Numbered from the stretch's first letter, positions 1-8,463 are shown. The stretch is 64,000 bases of DNA from Bradyrhizobiaceae bacterium PARB1 (GCA_002256345.1 NKIY01000014.1:62001-126000); one strand, 5' to 3'. Numbers and translations are program-made. Notes: generated by a model not told the origin, from the sequence alone.

Positions 1-974
1 GCTTTCGCAGCGGCCGCAAGGAGCACATCGTCCATCGACGCGGAAAGGATCGTGTCGCGGTGCAATCCGATAGGTGTATTGCCGACAATCTCTGCCAACA
101 TGGCGCGATGGGGACTCATTACTTCGTCAACAAGGCGCTGCATCACCGGGTCCGGCTCTATAGCATCGCTGACGGAAATAAGCTGATGCTGTACATCAGA
201 AATCCTTCCGTCGGTTACGTTCAGGTCCAGCCGTCCAACAAAGGATCCATGGCAACCGGACTGAATGATGAGTGTGTTCCCGATCCGGGCGGGGCGTTCG
301 AGCCGGTTGTGCGTGTGACCGCTGACGAGGATGTCGATGCCCTTAACGGAGGCCGCGAGTTTGACATCTTGAGGAAAACCCAAATGCGACAATACGACAA
401 TCAGGTCGACTCTCTCGGCGCACTTTAGCCGATTGATCTCTGCAGGTAGCTCATCTAGACCCAAGGTGAAGCGGAGGCCCTCGCTGAAATGTGGCGGCAT
501 GCTTTTGTCAAGGATTGTAGCTGCGATTCCGATCACGCCGACGCGCAGTCCGGCGCACTCGAGAGCCACGGATGCGGGAAAAGCTCGATCACCGGTCGCC
601 TTGTCGTAGCAGTTGATGGCGAGCATCGGGTGGTCAAGCCGATCGACCACCTTGCGGAAGTGCGCGGGGCCCCAGGCAAACTCCCAATGCGCCGTCATAG
701 CGTCGAGTTTCAGCGCGTTGACGAGCGGGATCAAAGCTTCACCGCGACTTACGGCGGCGGGGTATGTCCCATGAAACGTATCACCATTGTCGAGAACCAA
801 GACATTGCCAGGATTTTCACGACGCGCGGAATTTAACAGCGAAGCGATTCGCGCGTATCCTCCGAGCGTGGGGTAAGACGCTTTGCTTCCGCTCCAGACA
901 AGCTCTGGATGGGGTTCCAGGTAGCCATGTGTGTCGTTGATCTGAATAACTGTCAGATTGCAGGATTGTGTCAT
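1..974 (-). CDS. 5'-nucleotidase-type metallophosphoesterase, 3' end cut by window edge
   Basis: N-terminal 324 residues of a calcineurin-like phosphoesterase of the bifunctional 5'-nucleotidase/UDP-sugar hydrolase type. Visible metal-site motifs are NDTHG near residue 12, DNGDTFHGT near residue 61, SHLG and GHTHNR in the middle and QSGCHG further on. There is no signal peptide, so it should be cytoplasmic. It is closely similar along its length to the complete 481-residue protein encoded at 49558-51003, so about 155 residues should lie outside the window. The ATG at 974 gives the same N-terminus as that paralogue. A DUF302 gene ends 10 bases upstream on the same strand, suggesting cotranscription. 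The natural substrate is unknown. Confidence 0.85.
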   Translation of the reverse strand, partial: MTQSCNLTVIQINDTHGYLEPHPELVWSGSKASYPTLGGYARIASLLNSARRENPGNVLVLDNGDTFHGTYPAAVSRGEALIPLVNALKLDAMTAHWEFAWGPAHFRKVVDRLDHPMLAINCYDKATGDRAFPASVALECAGLRVGVIGIAATILDKSMPPHFSEGLRFTLGLDELPAEINRLKCAERVDLIVVLSHLGFPQDVKLAASVKGIDILVSGHTHNRLERPARIGNTLIIQSGCHGSFVGRLDLNVTDGRISDVQHQLISVSDAIEPDPVMQRLVDEVMSPHRAMLAEIVGNTPIGLHRDTILSASMDDVLLAAAAK

Positions 975-984
975 TCGACCTCCG

Positions 985-1395
985 CTACGCTGGCGGAGCT
1001 TGCTTGGCTCCAATGTCTGCAATTACTTCCTGCAGCGCAGCGCGGACGCTTGCTGCAATTCCAGCGAGCTTGGGGTTCTCGATTGCTTGCATAGACGCTA
1101 CCGGATCCACAGCTGAAATTTCAGTACGACCCGAATCACGCTCTTGCAGGACAACATTGCAAGGAAGCATGGTGCCGATTTTATCCTCAGCCTGGAGCGC
1201 TTGGTACGCCATTTTTGGGTTGCAAGCGCCCAGGATACGGTAAGGATGAAAGTCCACATCCAGCTTCTTCTTTAATGTTTGCTGCACATCAATCTCGGTG
1301 AGCACACCAAAACCATGTTTCTTCAAGGCTTCGGTAGTCGCAGAAACGGCGGCTTCCATCGGCAAATCGACAGTCTTAGAAAAATGGTAGCTCAT
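985..1395 (-). CDS. DUF302 domain protein
   Basis: 136 residues, cytoplasmic, of the DUF302 family. It shows the family pattern in order: the N-terminal strand with TKAL-like helix, an EIDVQ stretch near residue 39, then the segment ILGACNPK followed by IGTMLPCNVV. Cys in GACNP and LPC are typical of the family. The function is not established; DUF302 proteins frequently sit beside sulfur and redox genes. It lies just upstream of the truncated nucleotidase gene and probably shares its transcript. A second DUF302 protein, with a signal peptide, is encoded at 39828-40304. Confidence 0.85.
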   Translation of the reverse strand: MSYHFSKTVDLPMEAAVSATTEALKKHGFGVLTEIDVQQTLKKKLDVDFHPYRILGACNPKMAYQALQAEDKIGTMLPCNVVLQERDSGRTEISAVDPVASMQAIENPKLAGIAASVRAALQEVIADIGAKQAPPA

Positions 1396-1583
1396 GAGCG
1401 TTTCTCCAGGCGCGGTAAAATATGCGGGGTTAGCTTCGCTGTTAACGCCGTTCGACAGCTAAGGTTCACTGACATCGCGAATGGCTCGGGTCGAACGACA
1501 GCACGCCTACCACTAGCCGCGTTCAGTCGGCGGCAGCAGCACCGGCCGTCGCGGTGACTCCAGCCGCGACCGAGAGCTATTTC

Positions 1584-2069
1584 CTAGCTCGCCTTCGCAC
1601 GATTCGTAGCACTCCCGTCCACAGTAGGTTCAACGGCTAAAGCTAACGCGCGGTCGATTGCAATCGCACCCGATCCGTTAAAGGCGAAATGAATCAACGC
1701 GCCAAGGATAGCTATATTCTTGAACAACGGCCCGGCGTGGCCGGGAGCCACGTGCAGCGTAATCGTAATCGGCACCAGAGTCATGAAAAGCGCGACGGAC
1801 GACAGCCGGGTCATAAAACCGATAGCAAGCGCGACCCCGGCCGGAACGAAAATAGCTCCGGAAACCCAGAGCAAAACAGATGGATTGCCGATCGTGTTGA
1901 TTGTATTTGCCCACGGCGATTCAGCTATCCGCTCAAGCATCTGACGATGCTCCACGAAATGTCCGAGCCCGCCAACGATGAAAATGAGGCTGAGGCAACC
2001 GCGAAAAATGAGGTCCGAGAAGCTTGAGTTTGTTTTCGAGAACCGCTGTAATTGCGCAATAAATGTCAC
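1584..2069 (-). CDS. DoxX family membrane protein
   Basis: 161 residues with four hydrophobic segments, matching the four-helix DoxX family. Typical features are the first helix LIFRGCLSLIFIVGGLGHF and a helix pair around a G-x-x-T-R turn (AIGFMTRLSSVALF). DoxX family proteins are membrane subunits of quinone-linked oxidoreductases such as thiosulfate:quinone oxidoreductase, or partners in oxidative-stress complexes. No DoxD/A partner is encoded here, so calling it a thiosulfate oxidoreductase would go too far. Its place downstream of the BigR-type sulfur operon fits a redox role. Confidence 0.85.
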   Translation of the reverse strand: MTFIAQLQRFSKTNSSFSDLIFRGCLSLIFIVGGLGHFVEHRQMLERIAESPWANTINTIGNPSVLLWVSGAIFVPAGVALAIGFMTRLSSVALFMTLVPITITLHVAPGHAGPLFKNIAILGALIHFAFNGSGAIAIDRALALAVEPTVDGSATNRAKAS

Positions 2070-2121
2070 TCTTCAATCTTTGAGATGAACGGCCCAGGCG
2101 CACGCCAATTAACGCTCTCGT

Positions 2122-2241
2122 TTATCGGCCAGAGGACAGGTACTTGGCGAGCGCTGCACCTGCCAACACCAGCACCACGATGACGACAATCCATGTGAGG
2201 CCCATGCCAAACATCATTCCTCCGCCTGTACCGTCCATCAT
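2122..2241 (-). CDS. 39-residue single-span membrane peptide
   Basis: A short reading frame with a Met-Met-Asp-Gly start, a glycine- and methionine-rich N-terminus (GGGMMFGMG) and one strongly hydrophobic span (WIVVIVVLVLAGAAL) ending in a basic tail. It lies between the rhodanese and DoxX genes with short gaps on both sides, and all three point the same way. Short Gly/Met-rich membrane peptides of this type occur in alphaproteobacterial metal and sulfur operons. The start could be either of two adjacent ATG codons. No function can be assigned. Confidence 0.5.
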   Translation of the reverse strand: MMDGTGGGMMFGMGLTWIVVIVVLVLAGAALAKYLSSGR

Positions 2242-2289
2242 TGTCTTGGGTCCTTCTGTTTAGATTGCACTAGTACGTCACGATCCGAC

Positions 2290-2679
2290 TCACGCCGCGC
2301 TTTCGGTTTCGCCGCCCGCCTTTTGCATCGCCGGGAATCCACCGGCTACATGCGAGACGTTGGCGATACCGATGCTCTTGAGCGTCTTCGCAGCCAGCGC
2401 TGATCGGTTGCCGGAAGCACAATAGAGCACCAGCCGCTTGCCGCTGCTCAACGGCTTGACATGGGTTGGGCTGTTGGGGTCGGCATGGAATTCTAGGAAT
2501 CCGCGTGAGGCATGCACCGATCCCTTGAGAACGCCAGTCTTGCGTCGCTCGTTGGTTTCCCGGACATCGACGAATACCACATTCGGGTCGTCCATCAGTT
2601 TCACGGCGGCGTCCGCCGAAAGCGTCTCGACCTCCGCCGTGGCCTCGGCGACGAGTTCTTTTGCGCTCTTAATGTTCAT
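2290..2679 (-). CDS. Rhodanese-like sulfurtransferase
   Basis: 129 residues from the ATG at 2679, chosen because GGAG stands just before it; a longer frame up to 2721 adds residues with no similarity. The single rhodanese domain carries VDVRE near residue 39 and an active-site loop LYCASGNRSALAA, whose Cys accepts sulfane sulfur. The start overlaps the end of the upstream metallo-beta-lactamase-fold gene by 11 bases, which indicates translational coupling. In BigR-type operons rhodaneses pass persulfide sulfur to or from the ETHE1-like dioxygenase. Confidence 0.88.
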   Translation of the reverse strand: MNIKSAKELVAEATAEVETLSADAAVKLMDDPNVVFVDVRETNERRKTGVLKGSVHASRGFLEFHADPNSPTHVKPLSSGKRLVLYCASGNRSALAAKTLKSIGIANVSHVAGGFPAMQKAGGETESAA

Positions 2680-3589
2680 GGAGGTCTCCTTCATTCCAGG
2701 GCGCGCTTTCGAGCGCCCCAAGGGGGATTTTGAGATAACGCCGGCCGTTCGACTCTGGATCGGGCAGCCGACCGCCTCGAATGTTCACTTGCAGGGATTG
2801 CAATATCAGTTTCGGCATAGGCAGTTTCTTGTCACGAGTCTGCCGAAGCGCCACGAACTCAGCTTCGGTCTTCGCCTCTCTAAGGTGAATGTTTTCGGAT
2901 TTCTGCTGTCCCACCGTACTTTCCCAGGCGGGCTGGCGCCCGCCTGGCATGTAGTCGTGTCCGGTGAAAACCTTGGTGTCCTCTGGCAACGCAAGAATCC
3001 TATGGATACTTCTCCAAAGTGCGTGCGCATCCCCACCCGGAAAATCGGCGCGTGCCGTTCCGAAGTCTGGTTGGAACAGGGTGTCATGAACGAAGATTGC
3101 ATCTCCGACACCGTAGGCGATCGAGGCAAGCGTATGCCCCGGCGTAAACATCACCTCGACATCACAACTGCCGATTTTGAACCGCTCGCCGTCGACGAAC
3201 AGCTTGTCCCATTGCGAGCCGTCGGTCGGGAAGGTGTCGGAGTAATTGTAGATTTCTTTCCAGAGCTTCTGCACTTCGACGACCTTTTCGCCGATCGCGG
3301 TCTGGACGCCCGTTTTGCCCCTGAGATAGGCCGCTGCCGAGAAATGGTCGGCATGCGGATGCGTGTCGAGAATCCATTCGAGCGTGTAGCCCTCGTTCCG
3401 CACATGATCGAGTAGCTCATCGGTCGACCACGTAGCTGTTGAACCGGACTTTTCATCAAAATCGAGAACAGGGTCGATGATGGCGCAGTGCCGGGTCTCG
3501 GGATCCGCGACAACGTACTGCACACTGAAGGTGCGTTTGTCGAAGAACCCCTTGACGATTGGACGCCCCTGCAACGCTGACTTCACCAT
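2669..3589 (-). CDS. blh: MBL-fold hydrolase, Blh / persulfide dioxygenase type
   Basis: 306-residue metallo-beta-lactamase-fold protein. The metal motif THPHADH lies near residue 97, followed by TPGHT near residue 150, VHDTLF with the bridging Asp near residue 170 and GHDY near residue 213. This arrangement is that of the ETHE1/Blh group, whose members oxidise glutathione persulfide to sulfite. It sits between a TauE/SafE gene and a rhodanese gene in an operon headed by a BigR-type regulator, the gene set described for the bigR-blh operons of Agrobacterium and Xylella. The product is expected to be cytoplasmic. Substrate assignment rests on family and context. Confidence 0.88.
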   Translation of the reverse strand: MVKSALQGRPIVKGFFDKRTFSVQYVVADPETRHCAIIDPVLDFDEKSGSTATWSTDELLDHVRNEGYTLEWILDTHPHADHFSAAAYLRGKTGVQTAIGEKVVEVQKLWKEIYNYSDTFPTDGSQWDKLFVDGERFKIGSCDVEVMFTPGHTLASIAYGVGDAIFVHDTLFQPDFGTARADFPGGDAHALWRSIHRILALPEDTKVFTGHDYMPGGRQPAWESTVGQQKSENIHLREAKTEAEFVALRQTRDKKLPMPKLILQSLQVNIRGGRLPDPESNGRRYLKIPLGALESAPWNEGDLHEH

Positions 3590-3620
3590 GCAACCGTCCT
3601 TTCCTGGAGATAAGAGATGT

Positions 3621-4421
3621 TCAAGCCGCGAACAGCGTCACCGTTCCGCGCGCGACGACGTAGAGGCCGACCAGAATAACCAGGCCAGCGAACGTCAGAT
3701 TGAGTGACCGCTTCCTTGCTGCGAGCGCTTTTCCGAACGCCACACCGGCGACGCCGCCAACCAGGCCGCCGAGAACGAACAGGCTGGCAATCGGCCAGTC
3801 GATCATTCCGGAGATTGCATAGCTCGCTGCAGTTGCTGCCCCGAATGCTGCGACGGCAACGAGAGAGGTGCCGATCGCCATCGTCAGGGGCATCCCGGTC
3901 GCAAGCATGAGGCCGGGCACGATCAGGAAACCGCCTCCAATTCCGAAGAAACCCGACAACAGTCCGACCGCAAAACCGATGCCCAGCAGCAGCGGTAAAA
4001 GCTCGCGTGCCGTTGTCATCGACAATCGCACCTCCGGATTCCCCGCCGTACTGCGGCTGCGCAGCATGGTGATTCCCACGATGATCATCAGCGCGCCGAA
4101 CAGGACCAGGAGTTTCTGCCCATCGAGCGCTTTGGCCACCGTAGAGCCCGCAACCGCCCCGAACACGCCGGCTGACGCAAAGACGGCCGCACAGCGCCAC
4201 TTCACATTTCCGGCGCGGGCATGGCTCACCACGTTGCCGAGTGCGCTCAGTGAGACCGCAATAGCACTTGTGCCGATAGCGACATGTGGCGACGTGACCC
4301 CGACAGCGTAAACCAGAAGAGGAACTGCGAGGATAGAACCGCCGCCCCCGACAAGGCCGAGCACCAGACCAACAATTCCGCCCGAAATCGTTGTCGAAAT
4401 GCCGACGGGAAAGTCCATCAT
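3621..4421 (-). CDS. TauE/SafE family sulfite/organosulfonate exporter
   Basis: 266 residues, about eight membrane segments. The two family repeats are visible as LVGGGGSILAVPLLVY near the N-terminus and FFGIGGGFLIVPGLM in the second half, each followed by AIGTS. In BigR-type operons this permease is thought to export the sulfite made by the persulfide dioxygenase. Short gaps separate it from the neighbouring genes on both sides. A second TauE with a damaged N-terminus is encoded at 58982-59759 beside the second BigR-like gene. Confidence 0.9.
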   Translation of the reverse strand: MMDFPVGISTTISGGIVGLVLGLVGGGGSILAVPLLVYAVGVTSPHVAIGTSAIAVSLSALGNVVSHARAGNVKWRCAAVFASAGVFGAVAGSTVAKALDGQKLLVLFGALMIIVGITMLRSRSTAGNPEVRLSMTTARELLPLLLGIGFAVGLLSGFFGIGGGFLIVPGLMLATGMPLTMAIGTSLVAVAAFGAATAASYAISGMIDWPIASLFVLGGLVGGVAGVAFGKALAARKRSLNLTFAGLVILVGLYVVARGTVTLFAA

Positions 4422-4440
4422 GGCTCAGCAACGCTCCCTG

Positions 4441-4962
4441 TTACGCCTGAGCCATTCGATTCCACGGAGCAAACGCGAGAATTCGGGCCATAACGCAGGT
4501 GCCGGTGCTCCCGGCGATGACCAGACCGGCGCCGACGAATCCCGATAGGGCGTAGAATCCCGGATGCAGCAGCGCGCCCAAACCAACGCCAAGAATCACG
4601 AGACTGCCTGCCGCGATCTGCACCTGCCGCATTATTTCGATCGGCCGGCGGGTATCCTTGAGAACCGGCAGCCCGGCCGCTTTCCAGGCGTTCAGTCCGC
4701 CACGTAGAATGTGTGCGTCGCCGCCGGCAGCGACCGCGAGCTTTTCCGCCGCTGCACCGGTTCGGCTTCCTGACCGGCAGTGAAAGATCAGCAGCTGCGC
4801 CTCGTGCCGATCCAGCGGAACGGTAAGGCGGGACAATGGAACAAGCTTGGCATTTGGGATACGCTCGCGCGCATGTTCGTCCGGTTCGCGCACGTCGATG
4901 AGCAAGGCCCCCTCTTCATTGATCAAGCGCAATGCTTCCTGTGGATCATGATGTGTGGTCAT
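4441..4962 (-). CDS. Rhodanese domain fused to DUF2892 membrane domain
   Basis: 173 residues. The N-terminal rhodanese domain (about residues 1-105) has LIDVREPDEHARERIPNA and an active-site loop IFHCRSGSRTG. The C-terminal part (about 110-170) has two membrane helices of the DUF2892 type, QIAAGSLVILGVGLGALLHP followed by LSGFVGAGLVIAGSTG. A Cys (STGTCVMA) follows the last helix. The start codon overlaps the end of the ArsR-type gene by four bases (ATGA). The fusion is standard in bigR operons and probably places sulfur transfer at the membrane beside the exporter. Confidence 0.9.
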   Translation of the reverse strand: MTTHHDPQEALRLINEEGALLIDVREPDEHARERIPNAKLVPLSRLTVPLDRHEAQLLIFHCRSGSRTGAAAEKLAVAAGGDAHILRGGLNAWKAAGLPVLKDTRRPIEIMRQVQIAAGSLVILGVGLGALLHPGFYALSGFVGAGLVIAGSTGTCVMARILAFAPWNRMAQA

Positions 4963-5294
4963 TTGTGTTTTCCTGATTTTCTGACCGGCTTACAAAACAG
5001 CCGATGAAGCGTCGCAAAAAGCTCTTCAATCCGCCCGTCCGCGATTCGGTACCAAACCGTGTGGGAATCTCGTCGAAACGTGACGATTCCCTCGTCGCGC
5101 ATTTTCGCAAGATGTTGAGACAGCGCGGATTGGCTAATGCCGACTGCATCGACGAGGGAACCCACGGTCGCTTCGCCGTATTCGACCAGCTGGCAAAGAA
5201 TCATCAACCGACGCTCGTTCGCGAGCGCACGGAGAATGCCCGCCACTTCCATGGCGCTTTTCTCAAAGTCCGCGAGATTCAGCATAGTCGTCAC
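4959..5294 (-). CDS. bigR: ArsR-family persulfide-sensing repressor, BigR/SqrR type
   Basis: 111 residues with the ArsR winged helix: LRALANERRLMILCQL (residues 21-36), the recognition helix SQSALSQHLAKMRDEGIV and the wing VWYRIADG. Two cysteines, Cys34 in LMILC and Cys101 in HRLFC, occupy the positions of the dithiol that forms a tri- or tetrasulfide in BigR and SqrR; the classical arsenic-site pattern CVC is absent. It is first in a five-gene sulfur operon and its own promoter region carries an ATTAG-N6-CTAAT palindrome. Autorepression lifted by persulfide is the likely mode. Confidence 0.88.
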   Translation of the reverse strand: MTTMLNLADFEKSAMEVAGILRALANERRLMILCQLVEYGEATVGSLVDAVGISQSALSQHLAKMRDEGIVTFRRDSHTVWYRIADGRIEELFATLHRLFCKPVRKSGKHK

Positions 5295-5311
5295 TATGTC
5301 ACTTGCATTGC

Positions 5312-5327
5312 ATTAGTAGTTGCTAAT
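5312..5327. promoter_or_regulatory. Putative BigR-type operator, copy 1
   Basis: ATTAGTAGTTGCTAAT is a 5-6-5 inverted repeat lying 18 bases upstream of the ArsR-type start codon. Read on the minus strand, a TTGAAT box and a TAAATT-like box overlap it, so a bound repressor would block the promoter. The same arms and spacing recur at 5513-5528. The assignment to BigR is inferred from position and repetition. Confidence 0.6.
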
Positions 5328-5512
5328 TTAGTGTGTTATGATATTAATTCAAGAGGCCTCGTGCAGATGCCAGTCCGGATACTCTATTCGCGTCACGGAA
5401 GGTGGCCGAAACAGGCCTTAAATGCGCGTTAGCCGCAAAGGGACGCCCGGTCGATATCTCGGATGACCGTTGGGTTCTTCTCCCGCGATTGAGCCCAGGG
5501 TTCTGATATAAT

Positions 5513-5528
5513 ATTAGATATTGCTAAT
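5513..5528. promoter_or_regulatory. Putative BigR-type operator, copy 2, upstream of multicopper oxidase
   Basis: ATTAGATATTGCTAAT repeats the 5-6-5 arms ATTAG/CTAAT of the site at 5312-5327. It directly abuts a TATAAT box at 5507-5512 and lies 75 bases before the multicopper oxidase start codon. This suggests that the oxidase belongs to the regulon of the divergent BigR-type gene. Between the two sites only a short non-conserved frame is present. Confidence 0.55.
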
Positions 5529-5602
5529 TTTTCGGCCGCCATATCTGTTTCTCATCAGCACGTAGGCGTTCGAATGACATCCATTGAACCGCAGGCGTAC
5601 CG

Positions 5603-7105
5603 ATGAAATTCAACCGCCGATCCTTTCTTGCCGGTGCTGGGGTTATCGGCGCAGGCGCCTTCACGTCCTATTATGCCGATTGGACCGCGGCGGATGCGGC
5701 AGCGGAACGGCAGCCCCTGCGGATGCCTCCACTTATTGACGCGCGGAAAGAAGGCAACGCGGTTGCGCTACACGTGCAAGCGGGCACGACTGAATTCTTT
5801 CCGGGACGAGCGAGCGCTAGTCTCGGGTACAGTGGGAGCTACCTTGGTCCTTCAATCCGTGTCTATCAGGGGGACGACGTTGAGATTGCCGTGACCAACA
5901 CGCTGAACGAAGACACCACGGTTCATTGGCACGGCCTTCTCATTCCAGCCGAACTCGATGGCGGACCCCACCGGATCATCACCGCTGGTAACGTTTGGCG
6001 TCCGGCGCTGCCTATTCGCCAGCCAGCCGCCACGCTGTTCTATCATTCCCACGTTCACGGGCGGACTGGAGTGCAGGTGTATTCCGGGCTGGCAGGCTTG
6101 CTGCTTGTTACCGATGAGGCCGAGCGGGCTCTTGCTTTACCCTCTGAGTACGGTGTCGATGACCTTCCCGTGGTCATTCAAGACAGGCAGTTCGCGGACG
6201 GGCTAATGGTGGTCCCGCAAGGAATGATGACGATGATGCAGGGACGTCGTGGCAATACCATCTTGTCCAATGGCACCCCGAACGCCACGGCGCGTGTTCC
6301 AAATCGATTGGTGCGTCTGCGGCTCGTAAATGGGTCTAATGCCAGAATCTATGACCTTTCGTTCAGCGACAATCGAACGTTTCACTGGATCGCAAGCGAG
6401 GGCGGTCTTCTCGATCGCCCCATCAGCGTCAGCTCGCTCACACTTGCGCCGGGCGAGCGCGCCGAGGTGTTGGTGGACTTTTCGAATGGCCAAGCCGTGT
6501 CCCTCAAGACGGCTCCGGACACCAACATGCCGATGATGACGGGACCGCTGGCAAAAGCACGCAATTTCGCGAAGGAAATTCTTGGCGGTCAGGGCGAGAC
6601 AGTTTTGCAGTTTGACCCCGTTGGAGGCCATGGCGCGCCTAGCAAGATTCCAGAGCGCCTTGTGGAACGGCCGCGTGCGGATCCGTCGAAAGCCAACACA
6701 CGACGCCGATTTGTTCTGAATATGGGGATGGGTGGAATGGGCATGGGGGGTATGATGGGCGGAGGGACGGACTCGGGTGGCGGCATGGTCATCAACGGCC
6801 GTCCGTTCGATATGAACCGCATCGACGAAAAAGTCCGGCTGGGTGATACTGAAATCTGGGAAGTATCGGGAGAGATGATGTCCCACCCCTTCCATATTCA
6901 CGGAGTGCAGTTCGAGGTCCTTAGTCGCAACGGCGGCAAGCCGATTCTTCGCGACGCCGGTACTCGTGACACTGTAGTCATTAGAGCGCCGGTGGAATTG
7001 CTCGTGCATTTCAATCAGCCTGCCGAAATAGCGCCATTCATGTATCACTGTCATATCCTGGAGCACGAGGACAACGGCATGATGGGACAGTTTCGCACAA
7101 TCTGA
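5603..7105 (+). CDS. Tat-exported multicopper oxidase, CueO-like
   Basis: 500 residues. The N-terminus has a twin-arginine signal (NRRSFLAGAGVIGAGAF). Three cupredoxin domains follow with the copper-binding motifs in order: HWHG near residue 108, HSHVHG near 149, HPFHIHG near 430 and HCHILEHEDNGMM near 484; the last includes the type 1 Cys and axial Met. A Met/Gly-rich stretch (residues about 373-386) resembles the Met-rich Cu(I) insert of CueO. It likely oxidises Cu(I) in the periplasm. No copper ATPase is adjacent, but a decayed CsoR-type regulator lies downstream on the other strand. Confidence 0.92.
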   Translation: MKFNRRSFLAGAGVIGAGAFTSYYADWTAADAAAERQPLRMPPLIDARKEGNAVALHVQAGTTEFFPGRASASLGYSGSYLGPSIRVYQGDDVEIAVTNTLNEDTTVHWHGLLIPAELDGGPHRIITAGNVWRPALPIRQPAATLFYHSHVHGRTGVQVYSGLAGLLLVTDEAERALALPSEYGVDDLPVVIQDRQFADGLMVVPQGMMTMMQGRRGNTILSNGTPNATARVPNRLVRLRLVNGSNARIYDLSFSDNRTFHWIASEGGLLDRPISVSSLTLAPGERAEVLVDFSNGQAVSLKTAPDTNMPMMTGPLAKARNFAKEILGGQGETVLQFDPVGGHGAPSKIPERLVERPRADPSKANTRRRFVLNMGMGGMGMGGMMGGGTDSGGGMVINGRPFDMNRIDEKVRLGDTEIWEVSGEMMSHPFHIHGVQFEVLSRNGGKPILRDAGTRDTVVIRAPVELLVHFNQPAEIAPFMYHCHILEHEDNGMMGQFRTI

Positions 7106-7202
7106 CATCGATCGAATAGCTGCAACCGCCGTTCCATTCGATCCCTCTTGGCAGGGAGTGCATAGAAGCCCTTACCCGCCAAGATGGAACTTGCATCGCC
7201 GC

Positions 7203-7493
7203 TCATCGTTCCGTCCGGCCAATGACGGCCATCAATTCGGCGACCTTCTTTCGCTGGTCTACTTTGTCGCCACTCGCGATGGCGTGTTCGACCCAGTGGG
7301 AGACATGGTCTTTCAGGACTTCTTCCTCGACCCGCCGCAGCGCGGCACGGACCGCTGAAATCTGCGTGACGATGTCGATGCAGTAACGCTCCTCCTCCAC
7401 CATCCTGGAAAGGCCGCGCACCTAGCCTTCGATCCGGCTGAGGTGTTTTTGACAGGGCTGGTCCGACAGGGCAAGCTGCTCGATTACGTTTAT
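7203..7493 (-). pseudogene. CsoR/FrmR-family (DUF156) regulator, disrupted
   Basis: A complete DUF156 regulator can be read through from about 7493, but three things are wrong. An in-frame TAG at 7422-7424 interrupts the first helix exactly where the family has Gln in RIEGQVRGL. No ATG, GTG or TTG stands at the expected start; an ATA occupies the place. In the metal site the first Cys (YCIDI) and the His (DHVSH) are kept, but the position normally holding the second Cys is Trp (HWVEHA). Translation could restart at the GTG after the stop, giving 72 residues without the first helix half. Probably non-functional. Confidence 0.75.
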
Positions 7494-7537
7494 GTTCCTA
7501 CCTCTATTCGGCTCTCGCCTGGATGCCTGCCAGCCCT

Positions 7538-8287
7538 CTACGGCAGCAGCAGTATGCAGGCGACGATAAACGCCGCGAGAATTGCCGAGATAGAAGCGGC
7601 TAAAGGCCATGCCGCCGTCAGCAAGCGGCTTATCGAGCAGGTCGCCCACGGTGGCTCCCAGTGGCCGCGTAAGGATGAACGCACTCCAGAACAGCAGGGT
7701 GCGTGATACATTTGTATAGAAATAAGCTCCAGCAATCACGACAAGACCGGCACCGAATACGAGCGCACCCCTTTCATAACCGAGCCCGGTCGTGTCAGCC
7801 ATCCAATCACCGAGCGCCGTACCCAGGTTTGAGAAAACAGAATAGCGCCCCAGTAGAACATCTCGATCTTCGGCGAAATTCACGGTGTCGACGGATACCG
7901 AGCCGGCCGACCAATACCAAACGCCTAGGGCTGCCATGAGGAACAGGAAAAGGATCGATGCGCCGCCGGCATAACCGATGCCGAGCGATCGGTCCGCAAA
8001 ATCGGCCATGGTGGACCCCGCGGTCGTGGTTGCAACGATTACGGCCAATAAAGGAACGGGTGGAATTTCTTCGCGGATACCTGTGCGGCGATGGCTGCAA
8101 CGAAGATGCTGATAAAAATCGCGCTGCCGATTGCGTAGCCAAGATGCATCGACATTAAGACGGCATCACCGGCAGTTTCGCCGAGCGTCGTGGCGGCGAC
8201 CTTGATGATCCAAAAACCCAAAGTGACTACCGGAACTTTGCTTGCATGAAGATCGATAACACTGACTGTTTTGCGAGGAGCTTCCAT
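7538..8287 (-). pseudogene. COG4705 membrane protein, decayed by several frameshifts
   Basis: Reading in three frames recovers the whole family sequence: start MEAPRK, KVPVVTLGFW, GETAGD and HPFLYW, then a shift near 8045 into AGSTMADFADRSLGIGY, a short excursion near 7840-7870 where MFYWGAILFSQT is in another frame, then LGTALGDW and TRPLGATVGD, and a last shift near 7610 into the closing helix AAFIVACILLLP. All four G-x4-D motifs remain recognisable. At least three frame changes make it non-coding. Intact copies lie at 14900, 29386 and 30324. Confidence 0.8.
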
Positions 8288-8463
8288 TATTTGATCAACC
8301 TTGTCGTTAATCCGGGAACCGTAGGCCAAATTTTGTCGCACCTATTCCGCTGCGCAACGTGACTAACCGAAGCGCGAACGTCTGGATGCAAGTGCCTGAG
8401 AACAGTTAGCCCGACAGAGTTAGGAGCGAATTAGCCCGCCGCCTTGACAGGAGCCCGAAGTGA

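Noticed and set aside
1584-2069. DoxD/DoxA thiosulfate:quinone oxidoreductase
   Set aside because: Only a short DoxX-type protein is present; no DoxA partner.
2438-3415. 325-residue plus-strand frame opposite the MBL-fold and rhodanese genes
   Set aside because: Spans two well-supported minus-strand genes and has no domain of its own.
5329-5432. Short frame between the two BigR-type palindromes
   Set aside because: About 20 residues after a possible ATG, no conserved neighbour or ribosome site; probably chance.
6203-7108. 301-residue frame on the minus strand antisense to the multicopper oxidase
   Set aside because: Histidine- and arginine-rich shadow of the oxidase coding sequence; no family motif or ribosome site, and the opposite frame has all copper-binding motifs.
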